27,490 nt of DNA from an uncultured Eubacteriales bacterium (GTDB taxonomy: Bacteria > Bacillota > Clostridia > Oscillospirales > Oscillospiraceae), in contig URCY01000020.1 in the NCBI GenBank assembly GCA_900546415.1, positions 1 to 27,490 on the forward strand, read 5' to 3'. Below, one piece after another: positions 15,379 through 24,009 of this stretch (the stretch's first letter is position 1; each line of letters starts with the position of its first letter). The notes under the pieces were generated by a model. The model saw only the letters and a program-made list of their open reading frames with translations, was not told the DNA's origin and did not search any database. A program made the translations under genes and the position numbers.

Positions 15379-16512
15379 GTGCTTCCCCCTGCTCGGGCGC
15401 AGTGCGTCGACGGCCTGCGGCAGGGCGTTCAGGAGCGCGTCGACCTCCGCCTCGGTCGTCTCGCCGCTGAGCGAGATGCGGATCGAGCCGTCGATGAGCG
15501 CCGGAGCGACGCCCATGGCCTCAAGCACATGGCTGCGGTGCCCCTTGCTGCACGCGCTGCCCGCCGAGACGCAGATGTCGCGATCCTGAAGGGCGTTGAT
15601 GAGCCCCTGTGAGCGCAGACCCGCCACGGCGAGATTGACCACGTGCGGCGCATCCTGCGCGCCGAGCAGTGTGACGAAGGGCATGGTGCGCAGTCCGTCC
15701 TGCAAGCGCGCTTTCAGCGCATTCTGCCGCGCGATCGTCTGCATCCGGGTCGGAAGCTGCGCGGCGCAGGCCGCGGCCAGACCGGCGATGCCGGGCAGAT
15801 TCTCCGTGCCGCTGCGCAGGCCGTGCTCCTGTCCGCCGCCGTGGATCAGCGCGGGCAGGGATTTTTTGATGTAAAGCGCGCCGACGCCCTTGCTGGCGTG
15901 GATCTTGTGCCCGGAGATCGAGATCAGATCCGCGCCCAGCGTCCGCGCCGAGAAGGGCAGCTTGAAGAAGCCCTGCACGGCGTCCGTGTGAAACAGCGCG
16001 TCGGGGCAAAGGCGATGCGTCAGCCTTGCCATTTTTTCGATCGGCATGACCGCACCGGACTCGTTGTTGACCATCATGACGCTCACGAGGATCGTGTCCG
16101 GCCGGAGCGCGGCTTGCAGCTGCTCGACGCTGACGCGTCCGAGCGCGTCGGGCTGCAAATAGGTGATCGCAAAGCCGCGCTCGGCGAGCTTCTGCATCGG
16201 GTGCAGCACGGCGTGGTGCTCGACGGCGGTCGTGATGATGTGTTTGCCGCGCTTGCCGAGACGCTCGGCCGCGCCGAAGATCGCCCAGTTGTCCGACTCC
16301 GTCCCGCCGGAGGTGAAGATCACGCGGTCGGGACCCTCCGCGCCGAGGGCGGCGGCGACGTCCGCGCGGCAGCGGCGCAGCAGGCGCGCCGCCTCGACGC
16401 CCTGCCGGTAGAGCGCGCTGGGGTTCGCCCAGTGCTCCGTCAGCGCGTCGGAAATGGCCGCCACGGCTGCGGCGCAGGGACGCGTGGTGGCGGCATTATC
16501 CAAATAAATCAT
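15367..16512 (-). CDS. Cysteine desulfurase (NifS/IscS-like)
   Basis: 381 aa. PLP enzyme that takes sulfur from cysteine for Fe-S clusters or thiolated tRNA. Seen: YLDNAATT (3-10), SGGTESDN (68-75), EHHAVL (98-103), HTDAVQ (175-180), PLP-Lys203 in SISGHKIHASKG and catalytic Cys321 in SAGSACSKG. The short active-site loop is closest to NifS/IscS-like (group I) enzymes. No iscU, thiI or mnmA gene is beside it, so the sulfur acceptor is open. It starts 5 nt after the 100-aa protein, in the same direction. The last residues (HAAQ) come from the hairpin-array repeat. Confidence 0.92.
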   Translation of the reverse strand: MIYLDNAATTRPCAAAVAAISDALTEHWANPSALYRQGVEAARLLRRCRADVAAALGAEGPDRVIFTSGGTESDNWAIFGAAERLGKRGKHIITTAVEHHAVLHPMQKLAERGFAITYLQPDALGRVSVEQLQAALRPDTILVSVMMVNNESGAVMPIEKMARLTHRLCPDALFHTDAVQGFFKLPFSARTLGADLISISGHKIHASKGVGALYIKKSLPALIHGGGQEHGLRSGTENLPGIAGLAAACAAQLPTRMQTIARQNALKARLQDGLRTMPFVTLLGAQDAPHVVNLAVAGLRSQGLINALQDRDICVSAGSACSKGHRSHVLEAMGVAPALIDGSIRISLSGETTEAEVDALLNALPQAVDALRPSRGKHAAQ

Positions 16513-16517
16513 GCTTC

Positions 16518-16820
16518 TTATTCTTTCTTTTCGTCCTGCTCTGCCCAGTTTTCAACCTTTTTTGCACCGGTTTTCGCAGTGTGGAGCACGGTCTTCCCGA
16601 GCTGCTCCAGCGCGTCGCCCATCCGGCGGCCGGTCTTCTGCCAGCTTCCGTCGTTCGTGACGTTTTGCTGCGGGATGCCCTCGTGCGGGTCACGATCCTC
16701 CGCCCAGTTCTGCGTCATGTCCGCGCCGACCTTCGCCGTGCGGACGAGGCTCTTGCCCAGCCCGGTGAACGCGTCGCCCAGCTCCTGCCCGGTCTTTTTC
16801 CATTCGTCCTTCAGTGCCAT
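16518..16820 (-). CDS. Hypothetical protein with tandem duplicated 35-residue helical unit
   Basis: 100 aa, highly charged, no signal or membrane segment. Residues 7-41 and 60-94 are clear copies of each other (WKKTGQELGDAFTGLGKSL against WQKTGRRMGDALEQLGKTV, both ending NWAE). The pattern suggests two amphipathic helices joined by a Pro/Gly/Asn linker. I know no function. The ATG at 16820 is preceded by AGGAGG at 10 nt; a TTG at 16829 would be too close to that site. It lies 5 nt before the cysteine desulfurase gene and probably shares its transcript. Confidence 0.7.
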   Translation of the reverse strand: MALKDEWKKTGQELGDAFTGLGKSLVRTAKVGADMTQNWAEDRDPHEGIPQQNVTNDGSWQKTGRRMGDALEQLGKTVLHTAKTGAKKVENWAEQDEKKE

Positions 16821-16843
16821 AACGGTCAAACCTCCTATTGTTT

Positions 16844-16872
16844 GAAAGCTCCGGTCGCTGACCGGAGCTTTC
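16844..16872 (-). terminator. Hairpin after the transketolase genes
   Basis: 13-bp perfect stem (16844-16856 with 16860-16872) and 3-nt loop. It lies 24 bp beyond the transketolase stop. The T tract is poor, so some read-through into the 100-aa protein gene, which has no clear promoter of its own, is likely. Confidence 0.6.
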
Positions 16873-16896
16873 TTAGGATATGCAGAGCTGCGGAAA

Positions 16897-17844
16897 TTAT
16901 TTTTTCTTGCTGAGCGCTTCGCGGATCTTTTCGCAGAGCACCTCGGCCGTCAGGCCGTAGTGCTCCAGAACGGCTGCGGCAGTGCCGCTGCGGCCGAATT
17001 CGTCGTTCACGCCGTGGCGCACGACGGGCGTCGGGCAGTTCTCGGCGAGGAACTCGGCGACCGCGCCGCCCAGACCGCCGATGACGCTGTGCTCCTCGGA
17101 GGTGACGATGCAGCCGGTCTCCTGCGCCGCGCGCAGAACCAGCTCGGTGTCGAGCGGCTTGATCGTGTGCATATCAATGACGCGGACGGACACGCCCTCG
17201 GCGGCCATCGTCTCGCGCGCCTTGAGCGCAAGCTGCACCATCATGCCGGTGGCGATGACGGTGACGTCCTTGCCGTCTGCAAGGGTGGCGCCCTTATCCA
17301 GCTCGAAGCGGTAGCCCTCGATCTCGTCGGTGACGGTCTCGACGGCGGCGCGGCCAAGGCGCAGATAGGCCGGGCCGTCGTAGTCCAGCAGCGCCTTGAC
17401 GGCGAGCTTCATCTCGTTGCCGTCGCAGGGGCAGAGCACCTTCATGCCGGGAATGACGCGCATGAGCGCCAGATCCTCGACGCTCTGATGCGTCGCGCCG
17501 TCCTCGCCGACGGACAGGCCGCCGTGCGAGCCGACGATCTTGACGTTCAGGTGGGGATAGGCGACGGAATTGCGCACCTGCTCCCATGCTCTGCCGGTGG
17601 CAAAGATGGCGAAGGTGTCGGTGAAGGGCTTGAAGCCGCAGGTGGACAGGCCGGCGGCGACGCCGGTCATGTTGCACTCGGCAATGCCCATATCAAAGAA
17701 GCGCTCGGGATATTTGGCCGCAAAGCCCTTGGTCATGGTTGCGTTGGCGAGGTCAGCGTCGAGCACGACCAGCTCGGGATACTGCTCCGCCAGCTCGACC
17801 AGCGCTTCGCCGTAGGCGGCGCGGGTGGAAATCTTTCCTGCCAT
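16897..17844 (-). CDS. Transketolase, C-terminal subunit
   Basis: 315 aa. Pyrimidine-binding and C-terminal domains of a split transketolase of the pentose phosphate pathway. Seen: DADLANATMTKGFAAKYPERF (33-53 region), the TPP-activating Glu in MGIAECNM, SHGGLSVGEDGATHQSVEDL, and PCDGNEMKLAVKALL. The C-terminal domain has SEEHSVIGGLGGAVAEFL. It starts 1 nt after the N-terminal subunit, so the two halves are co-translated and form one active site at their interface. Similarity to DXS is excluded by the SVGEDG-type loop and by the partner gene. Confidence 0.93.
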   Translation of the reverse strand: MAGKISTRAAYGEALVELAEQYPELVVLDADLANATMTKGFAAKYPERFFDMGIAECNMTGVAAGLSTCGFKPFTDTFAIFATGRAWEQVRNSVAYPHLNVKIVGSHGGLSVGEDGATHQSVEDLALMRVIPGMKVLCPCDGNEMKLAVKALLDYDGPAYLRLGRAAVETVTDEIEGYRFELDKGATLADGKDVTVIATGMMVQLALKARETMAAEGVSVRVIDMHTIKPLDTELVLRAAQETGCIVTSEEHSVIGGLGGAVAEFLAENCPTPVVRHGVNDEFGRSGTAAAVLEHYGLTAEVLCEKIREALSKKK

Positions 17845-17845
17845 A

Positions 17846-18691
17846 TTACTTGCCCTCCAGTTCTGCTAATTTTGCTTCGACTTCTGCCTTGGCCTGCTCA
17901 TACTGCTCGTCGTTCGGCGCCTTGCCGTGCCAGCCGGCGTTGTTCTCCATGAAGGAGACGCCCTTGCCCTTGACGGTCTTGAGCAGGAGCGCGGTCGGCT
18001 TGCCCTTGACGGTCTCGGCCTCGGCGAAGGCCTTGACGAGCGCGTCGTAATCGTGGCCGTCGACGTGGATGACGTTCCAGTTGAAGGCCTCAAACTTCTT
18101 GTCCAGCGGCTCGGACGGCATGACATCGGCGGTTGCGCCGTCGATCTGCAGGCCGTTCACGTCGACCATGATGCACAGATTGTCGAGGTGATATTTCGCG
18201 GCGGACATGGCCGCCTCCCAGATCTGCCCCTCGGCGATCTCGCCGTCGCCGCAGGCGGCGTAGACGCGATAGGATTTCTTGCTGAGCTTGCCGGCCAGCG
18301 CCATGCCGACGGCGGCGGAAAGCCCCTGCCCCAGAGAGCCGGTGGACATATCCACGCCGCGGACGTGCCGCATATCGGGGTGGCCGGAGTAGTGCCCCTT
18401 GATGGAGCGGAAGAGCTTGATGTCCTCAACCGGGAAGAAGCCGCGCAGCGCCAGCACGGAATAGAGCGCGGGGGTGGTGTGACCCTTTGAGAGGACGAAG
18501 CGGTCGCGGTCGGGAGCCTGCGGGTGCGCGGGATCGACGTTCATGACGTTGAAATAGAGGGTGGTCAGCGCGTCGACGATCGACAGGCTGCCGCCGATGT
18601 GGCCGGACGAGGCCGTATGCACCGCGTCGAGCGCCAGCAGGCGCGCGCGGTTTGCCATGATGGCAAGCTGCTTACCTTGAAGTTTTTCCAT
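17846..18691 (-). CDS. Transketolase, N-terminal subunit
   Basis: 281 aa, the normal length for the separate N-terminal half. Binds thiamine diphosphate phosphate groups and Mg. Seen: ASSGHIGGSLSIVDALTTLYF (27-47), RFVLSKGHTTPALY, GHPDM near 102, GSLGQGLSAAVGMA, and the TPP/Mg motif GDGEIAEGQIWEAAMSA...LDN. The start has GAAAGGA 11 nt upstream. It is followed after 1 nt by the C-terminal subunit. Split transketolase pairs are common in Clostridia. The pair lies 63 nt after the LtaS-like gene and may have its own start site in that gap; I could not define a firm promoter. Confidence 0.93.
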   Translation of the reverse strand: MEKLQGKQLAIMANRARLLALDAVHTASSGHIGGSLSIVDALTTLYFNVMNVDPAHPQAPDRDRFVLSKGHTTPALYSVLALRGFFPVEDIKLFRSIKGHYSGHPDMRHVRGVDMSTGSLGQGLSAAVGMALAGKLSKKSYRVYAACGDGEIAEGQIWEAAMSAAKYHLDNLCIMVDVNGLQIDGATADVMPSEPLDKKFEAFNWNVIHVDGHDYDALVKAFAEAETVKGKPTALLLKTVKGKGVSFMENNAGWHGKAPNDEQYEQAKAEVEAKLAELEGK

Positions 18692-18754
18692 GAAAATAAA
18701 TCCTTTCCAAGTTTTTGGGGATCAGAGATCCCTATGATATGGGACAGGCGCGGC

Positions 18755-20638
18755 TCAATCGCCGTTCCCCTTGCGCAAAAGCCGTTCGCGGACATAGTAT
18801 TCCGCGATGCGGAGCTCGTCATAGAGCGGCCGGGCATCGGGCTGAAGCTCGCTCTCCCATTCGCCGTCCACGACGAACAGCTCCTGCCGGTGGATGACCG
18901 GAATGCGCCTGCGCGTGTCGCGCTGGAGCTGCATCCACGCCGGGCCGTCCCAGCCGCAGCGGTCGAACAGCTCCGCCATCAGGAAGCTCGGCGAGATCGT
19001 CTCGCCCTGCCCCATGAAGCGGTCGCCGAGCACGCGCTTGGCGGCGTCGTTCGCCCAGATCAGGTAGGGCACGGAATAGAGATTCTCGCAGCCCTCGTCG
19101 CTGTTCTCGTTCACGTTCACGCCCAGCTCGGCATAGTAGCAGTTGCCCGTGCCGAGGGTCGGCTTATGGTCGCCGAAGATGACCAGCACGACCGGCGCGT
19201 CGTCCTCCCGGAAGGAATCGACATAGGCCCGGAGCTGTCTGCCGGTGTCGGCGACGGAGCTGAGGTAGTTATTGATCATGCAGTATGCGCCGTCGGACAG
19301 GCCGTCATGCGCGCAGTACACGCCGCCCTCGAGCGCCGTATCGCTGTAGGGGCTGTGCCCCTGATAGGTCACGCTGAAGGAGAAATAGGGCTGCGACGGG
19401 TCGCGCGCAAGATAATCGGCGCGGCGGTCGGCAAAAAAGGCCGCGTCGTCGGGACGCCCGCGGTAGTCGCTGCCGCCGGTGGGCAGGGCTTCATAGTGGT
19501 TCTCCATGAAGTCATAGCGCGAGAAGCCGAGGTTTTCGTTCACGCTCCTGCGGTCATAGAACCATTCGTAGCCCGGATGGCCGCCCTGCGTGGAATAGCC
19601 CTGCGCCGCGAAATAGCGGACGTAGGACCACGTGTCGCGGCGGTAGCTCGGGTGCGGATAGGCAAAGCCCGTCAGGAACGAGCGCTCGGCGTTGATCGTG
19701 CCGCCGCCGTTCGTGTCGGAGATCAGCGTGCCGCAGTAGCTCTCGGCCTGCAGGGCGTGGAAATCGGCATAGGGATCGCGCTCGAACGTCACGCCGCCCA
19801 GCGCGGAGAGGTCGGAGAAGCTCTCGAGCATCGTCACGACCACGTTCACGCGCTCGTCGGCGGGGATGTCGGCGTCTTCATAGCGCGCCAGCAGCGCCTG
19901 CGCCGCCGCGTCGCTGTAGCCCTCGGGCTTCATGGGCAGGGTCTGCCTGACCGAGTGCAGAAACGACCAGAGCAGCCCGCGCGAGGCGCTTCGCTCCGAC
20001 TCGTGCTCGCAGTTGAACACGCCGTCGGCGCTCTGCGCGTCATAAAGCGCCTTGTCGCCGTACCACAGCCGCCACGACAGCAGCCCCAGCGCCACGCAGG
20101 CCAGCACGCCAAGCGCGCGCACCCAGAGGCGCTTTTTGGGGATGCGGGCGCGCGCATAGCGCATGAGCGCGAGCGCCCCGACGAGCACCAGCCCGAAGGA
20201 GACGAAGAACAGCGCCGGAAAATGCAGCTCATAGTCGCCCATGGTGCCCGCACCCTCGCCGATGAGCAGCAGATCCTCGGCAATCAGCGGGTCGCCGCGA
20301 ATGGCGATCTTGAAATAGTTGATGAATTCCGTCAGCACCAGCAGCGCCGAGGGCAGCAGGAAGGCCAGCCACGCGCGGTTGGTCAAAAACCAGAACAGCG
20401 CGACGAGCAGCACGACCGGCAGCAGATTCAGCAGGAAGACCGCCGGGTGTCGAAAATAAGAGAAGAAGCGTGCGCCGGAAAAATCCAGCGTGCCGATGTA
20501 CAGGCAGAGCAGATGCGTGCCGAGCGCGGCGCCGAGCAGCAGCCCGAGCGTCAGCGCGCGGCTCGTGCGCGCGGACAGCTCCGGCGGTCTGAGCAGAGAG
20601 CGCCCCTGCCGCGCCGTGCCGGTTCCGGATCGTTTCAT
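18755..20638 (-). CDS. LtaS-like membrane sulfatase-fold protein (probable polyglycerolphosphate/phosphoglycerol transferase)
   Basis: 627 aa. About five membrane segments lie in the first 190 residues (about 29-48, 66-86, 90-107, 141-159, 174-190). The extracellular domain has the sulfatase fold of lipoteichoic acid synthase: Glu272 in VVTMLESFSDL, nucleophile-type Thr314 in NGGGTINAERSFLTG, and metal ligands Asp490-His491 in VIFGDHKPTLG. The family moves glycerol-phosphate from phosphatidylglycerol onto a glycolipid or wall polymer. Whether this one makes LTA or decorates another glycan cannot be told. The start has GAGG 9 nt upstream. It lies 35 nt after glyQS on the same strand, so may share its promoter. 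Confidence 0.88.
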   Translation of the reverse strand: MKRSGTGTARQGRSLLRPPELSARTSRALTLGLLLGAALGTHLLCLYIGTLDFSGARFFSYFRHPAVFLLNLLPVVLLVALFWFLTNRAWLAFLLPSALLVLTEFINYFKIAIRGDPLIAEDLLLIGEGAGTMGDYELHFPALFFVSFGLVLVGALALMRYARARIPKKRLWVRALGVLACVALGLLSWRLWYGDKALYDAQSADGVFNCEHESERSASRGLLWSFLHSVRQTLPMKPEGYSDAAAQALLARYEDADIPADERVNVVVTMLESFSDLSALGGVTFERDPYADFHALQAESYCGTLISDTNGGGTINAERSFLTGFAYPHPSYRRDTWSYVRYFAAQGYSTQGGHPGYEWFYDRRSVNENLGFSRYDFMENHYEALPTGGSDYRGRPDDAAFFADRRADYLARDPSQPYFSFSVTYQGHSPYSDTALEGGVYCAHDGLSDGAYCMINNYLSSVADTGRQLRAYVDSFREDDAPVVLVIFGDHKPTLGTGNCYYAELGVNVNENSDEGCENLYSVPYLIWANDAAKRVLGDRFMGQGETISPSFLMAELFDRCGWDGPAWMQLQRDTRRRIPVIHRQELFVVDGEWESELQPDARPLYDELRIAEYYVRERLLRKGNGD

Positions 20639-20673
20639 GGCCGCCTCACGCCCCCCTTCTCCGATCGGGCGGA

Positions 20674-22107
20674 TTAAAACGCGAGCTTTTCGGCGAGGTA
20701 GGACTTGAGTTCCGCGATCGTGATGCGGACCTGCTCCATGGTGTCGCGGTCGCGCACGGTGACGGCGTGGTCGGCCGGGGTGTTCTCGTCGCCGACGGTG
20801 GCGAAATCGACCGTGATGCAGTAGGGCGTGCCGATCTCGTCCTCGCGGCGGTAGCGCTTGCCGATGGAGCCGGCATCGTCGAAGTCGACCATGAAGTCCT
20901 TGCGCAGGTCGTTGTAGATCTCGGCGGCGGCGGGGCTGAGCTTCTTGCTCAGCGGCAGCACGGCTGCCTTGAAGGGCGCGAGCGCCGGGTGCAGATGCAG
21001 CACGGTGCGCACGTCGTCCTTGCCGTTCTTGTCCTGCCCGACGACCTCCTCGTCATAGGCGTCTGCGAGGAAGGCGAGGAAGCTGCGCTCGACGCCGAGC
21101 GACGGCTCGATGACATAGGGGATATAGCGGGTGTTCTTTTCCTGGTCGAAATAGGTCAGATCCTTGCCCGAGGTGTTCTGGTGCTGCGTCAGGTCGTAAT
21201 CCGTGCGGTCGGCCACGCCCCAAAGCTCGCCCCAGCCGAACGGGAAGAGGAACTCGAAGTCGGTCGTCGCCTTGGAATAGAAGCACAGCTCCTCCGGGTC
21301 GTGGTCGCGCAGGCGGAGGTTCTCCTCCTTCATGCCGAGGCTCAGCAGCCACTGCTTGCAGAAGCCGCGCCAATAGGCGAACCACTCGAGGTCGCTGCCC
21401 GGCTCGCAGAAGAACTCCAGCTCCATCTGCTCAAACTCGCGCACGCGGAAGATGAAGTTGCCCGGCGTGATCTCGTTGCGGAAGGATTTGCCGATCTGGC
21501 CGATGCCGAAGGGCAGCTTTTTGCGCGTGGTGCGCTGGACGTTGCAGAAGTTGACGAAAATGCCCTGCGCCGTCTCCGGGCGCAGATAGACCGTGTTCTT
21601 GGCGTCCTCGGTGACGCCCTGGAAGGTCTTGAACATGAGGTTGAACTGACGGATGTCGGTGAAGTTATGCTTGCCGCAGGTGGGGCAGGGAATCTGGTGC
21701 TGCTCGATGAAGTCCTTCATCTCGGCCTGCGAGAAGGCGTCGATGGGCTTCGGCAGCTCAAGACCCTGCCCGGCGCAGAAATCCTCGATGAGCTTGTCGG
21801 CGCGGAAGCGCTCCTTGCACTCGCGGCAGTCCATCAGCGGGTCGGAGAAGCCGCCCAGATGGCCGGAGGCCACCCACGTCTGCGGGTTCATCAGGATCGC
21901 GGAATCCAGACCGACGTTATAGGGGTTCTCCTGCACGAATTTCTTCCACCAGGCGCGCTTGATGTTGTTTTTCAGCTCGACGCCGAGCGGGCCGTAGTCC
22001 CACGTGTTGGCAAGGCCGCCGTAGATCTCGGAGCCGGCGAAGACATAGCCGCGGTTTTTGCACAGGGCAACCAGCTTGTCCATGGTTTTTTCGGTATTTT
22101 TGAGCAT
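20674..22107 (-). CDS. glyQS: Glycyl-tRNA synthetase (alpha2 type)
   Basis: 477 aa. Class II synthetase, homodimeric type, charging tRNA-Gly. Seen: GYVFAGSEIYGGLANTWDYGP typical of the N-terminus (shown in part), the zinc-type pairs CREC and CPTC, motif 2 with FRNEITPGNFIFRVREFEQME (shown in part), YLRPETAQGIFVNF, and motif 3 EPSLGVERSFLAFL. Start ATG has GGAGG at 7 nt. A consensus promoter lies just upstream; the leader of about 30 nt is too short for a T-box. The LtaS-like gene follows. Confidence 0.96.
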   Translation of the reverse strand: MLKNTEKTMDKLVALCKNRGYVFAGSEIYGGLANTWDYGPLGVELKNNIKRAWWKKFVQENPYNVGLDSAILMNPQTWVASGHLGGFSDPLMDCRECKERFRADKLIEDFCAGQGLELPKPIDAFSQAEMKDFIEQHQIPCPTCGKHNFTDIRQFNLMFKTFQGVTEDAKNTVYLRPETAQGIFVNFCNVQRTTRKKLPFGIGQIGKSFRNEITPGNFIFRVREFEQMELEFFCEPGSDLEWFAYWRGFCKQWLLSLGMKEENLRLRDHDPEELCFYSKATTDFEFLFPFGWGELWGVADRTDYDLTQHQNTSGKDLTYFDQEKNTRYIPYVIEPSLGVERSFLAFLADAYDEEVVGQDKNGKDDVRTVLHLHPALAPFKAAVLPLSKKLSPAAAEIYNDLRKDFMVDFDDAGSIGKRYRREDEIGTPYCITVDFATVGDENTPADHAVTVRDRDTMEQVRITIAELKSYLAEKLAF

Positions 22108-22142
22108 AGTATGCCTCCAAAATGTTCAGATTCTAACAATTA

Positions 22143-22171
22143 ATTATACCCGGTATCCCCGGCGATGTCAA
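22143..22171 (-). promoter_or_regulatory. Consensus sigma-A promoter of glyQS
   Basis: Minus strand TTGACA (22171-22166), 17-bp spacer, TATAAT (22148-22143): a perfect match at both boxes, as expected for a highly expressed housekeeping gene. Confidence 0.92.
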
Positions 22172-22260
22172 TAGCCCGCGCCGCCGAAAAACCGTTTCGC
22201 CGGGGCTTTCTGCCGTCCGCGCAAAAACGTATAAAAATACAGAAAAATCGTATTTTCCGG

Positions 22261-22289
22261 TTGAAAAGCGTCGAGCCGTGTGCTATACT
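22261..22289 (+). promoter_or_regulatory. Promoter of the MATE transporter gene
   Basis: TTGAAA (22261-22266), 17-bp spacer, TATACT (22284-22289). A strong GAGGAGG site at 22314-22320 lies 17 nt from the first ATG, which is unusually far. Confidence 0.8.
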
Positions 22290-22337
22290 ATCATTTCATG
22301 AGTTACGATAACAGAGGAGGCGCACGGCTTTTCCGCC

Positions 22338-23708
22338 ATGAAAACAGACCAGATTTCGCTGACCGAGGGGTCGATCTGGAAGAATCTGACCCTTTTTGCG
22401 ATCCCCATCCTGCTGGGGCAGATCTTTCAGCAGCTTTATAACACCGCCGACGCATGGATCGTCGGCCACTACTGCAACGACGCGCAATATGCCGCCGTCA
22501 CGTCCACCGGGAGCCTCGTATTCCTGCTGGTGGGCTTCTTTTCGGGCATCGCCGTCGGCGCGGGCGTCGTGATCGCGCGCTACTATGGCGCGCGGGACGA
22601 AAAAAACCTCAACACCGCCATCCACACCACCGTCGCCTTCGGCCTGCTCGCCGGCGTGCTGCTGACGGTCGTCGGCGTGCTGTGTACCCCAGCGCTCCTG
22701 CGCGCCATGCAGACCGACAAGAGCTATTTCCGCTATTCGGTCGAATATTTCCGGTTCTATTTCCTCGGCTCGGTCGCGATCGTCATGTATAACCTCGGCA
22801 TGGGCATCCTGCGCGCCGTCGGCGACAGCAAATCCCCGCTGTATTACCTGATCTTCTCCTCGCTGGTCAACGTCGCGCTCGACTTTCTCTTTGTCGGCGC
22901 GTTCCGCTGGGGCGTCTGGTCGGCCGCGCTGGCCACGACCATCTCGCAGTTCGTCAGCACGGTTCTGTGCATCCTGCGGCTCATGCGCGGCGGCGAGGGC
23001 TACAAGCTCCGCCTGCGTGAGGTGCGCCTGCAGCCGGCCATGCTCAGGGAGATCATCCGCTACGGCCTGCCCTCCGGCGTGCAGAACTCGATCATCGCCT
23101 TCGCCAACGTGATCGTCCAGTCGAACATCAACGTCTTCGGACCGGACACCGTCGCCGGCTGCGGCACCTATTCCAAGCTCGAGGGCTTCGCCTTCCTGCC
23201 CATCACCTGCTACACCATGGCGCTGACGACCTTCGTCAGTCAGAACCTCGGCGCCGGGAAATACGACCGCGCGAAAAAGGGCTCCGTGTTCGGCATCGTG
23301 AGCTGCGTGGTCATGGCAGAGGTCATCGGCGTGCTGATGCTCCTGCTGGCGCGGCCGCTGCTGTCCTTCTTCACGAAAAATCAGGCCGCCATTGCCGTCG
23401 GCGAGCGGCAGATCCAGGTCGAGGCGCTGTTTTTCTGTATGCTCTCGTTTTCGCACTGCATCGCCGCCATCATGCGCGGCGCGGGGCGGCCGATGGTGCC
23501 GATGTTCGTCATGCTCGGCGCATGGTGCGTCCTGCGCGTGACCTATATCAGCGTCGTCGTGCCGCTCGTCGGCGAGAGCTGGGTCATCTTCTCGGCCTAC
23601 CCCCTGACGTGGACGGTCAGCAGCATCGTCTTCCTGCTGTTCTATCTCAAGAGCGACTGGATCCACGGCTTCGACAAAAAAGAACGCGCGCCCGCCGGGC
23701 GCACATAA
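22338..23708 (+). CDS. MATE-family efflux transporter
   Basis: 456 aa, usual length, about twelve membrane helices. Seen: LTEGSIWKNLTLFAIPILLG and QIFQQLYNTADAWIVGHY, the family N-terminal signature, GMGILRAVGDSKSPLYY, GLPSGVQNSIIAFANVIVQ and SQNLGAGKYDRAKKG in the second half, and MRGAGRPMVPMFVMLG. It exports drugs or metabolites by Na+ or H+ antiport across the membrane; substrate not predictable. The GAGGAGG site is 17 nt from the ATG, and no in-frame alternative start lies between, so initiation may be poor or the leader may fold. Monocistronic, ending at a hairpin terminator. Confidence 0.93.
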   Translation: MKTDQISLTEGSIWKNLTLFAIPILLGQIFQQLYNTADAWIVGHYCNDAQYAAVTSTGSLVFLLVGFFSGIAVGAGVVIARYYGARDEKNLNTAIHTTVAFGLLAGVLLTVVGVLCTPALLRAMQTDKSYFRYSVEYFRFYFLGSVAIVMYNLGMGILRAVGDSKSPLYYLIFSSLVNVALDFLFVGAFRWGVWSAALATTISQFVSTVLCILRLMRGGEGYKLRLREVRLQPAMLREIIRYGLPSGVQNSIIAFANVIVQSNINVFGPDTVAGCGTYSKLEGFAFLPITCYTMALTTFVSQNLGAGKYDRAKKGSVFGIVSCVVMAEVIGVLMLLLARPLLSFFTKNQAAIAVGERQIQVEALFFCMLSFSHCIAAIMRGAGRPMVPMFVMLGAWCVLRVTYISVVVPLVGESWVIFSAYPLTWTVSSIVFLLFYLKSDWIHGFDKKERAPAGRT

Positions 23709-23713
23709 CGGCA

Positions 23714-23744
23714 AAACGGCAGGTTTCCGAAAAACCTGCCGTTT
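23714..23744 (+). terminator. Terminator of the MATE gene
   Basis: 13-bp perfect stem AAACGGCAGGTTT (23714-23726) with AAACCTGCCGTTT (23732-23744). The arms resemble the GGTAGGTTT arms of the REP-associated hairpins elsewhere in the window. Confidence 0.8.
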
Positions 23745-23808
23745 CTGTCCTTGCGCGGAGAGAAGCGACGCAGCATGGCCGCGCTGCGGCCGCGCAATGA
23801 CACAAAAT
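23745..23808. repeat. Diverged REP-like unit
   Basis: CTTGCGCGGAGAGAAGCGACGC followed by a GGCCGCGC..GCGGCC hairpin and GCGCAATGACACAAAATTG (positions 23750-23815). It matches the REP core at 14085 and in the MITE-like element with changes and an inserted hairpin. The rest of this 301-bp gap holds the agrB terminator and a short tail with no gene. Confidence 0.6.
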
Positions 23809-23841
23809 TGAGATGTTTTGCTGTCCTAGTATAAAAAGTAT

Positions 23842-23912
23842 AAAAAACCGGGTGCAGAGGGGGTGCGGCAGAAATGCCGCTTACCGCCGCACTGCCTCGC
23901 CTCCGCACCCGG
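23842..23912 (-). terminator. Terminator of the agrDB transcript
   Basis: Long stem with outer arms 23848-23860 and 23900-23912 (one mismatch) and inner paired segments (GTGCGGC with GCCGCAC), followed on the minus strand by six T (23847-23842). It lies about 100 bp after the agrB stop. Confidence 0.75.
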
Positions 23913-24009
23913 CGCGGGGAAACATCATGATGCGTCTGCGGCTGTCCTCGCGTTTTGCGGATTTTCCCGCAGCGCTCTGTGCCGCGCCGCAGGGGCGCAT
24001 ATCCGGGCT

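Noticed and set aside
16897..18691. 1-deoxyxylulose-5-phosphate synthase instead of split transketolase
   Set aside because: The two separate subunits with 1-nt spacing, their lengths and the GDGEIAEGQIWEAAM and SVGEDGATHQSVED motifs fit split transketolase.
18524..20677. 717-codon plus-strand frame opposite the LtaS-like gene
   Set aside because: Antisense shadow; the minus-strand product has conserved catalytic motifs and membrane segments, the plus frame has none.
22108..22142. Glycine T-box before glyQS
   Set aside because: The promoter leaves only about 30 nt of leader, with no specifier loop or terminator/antiterminator pair.
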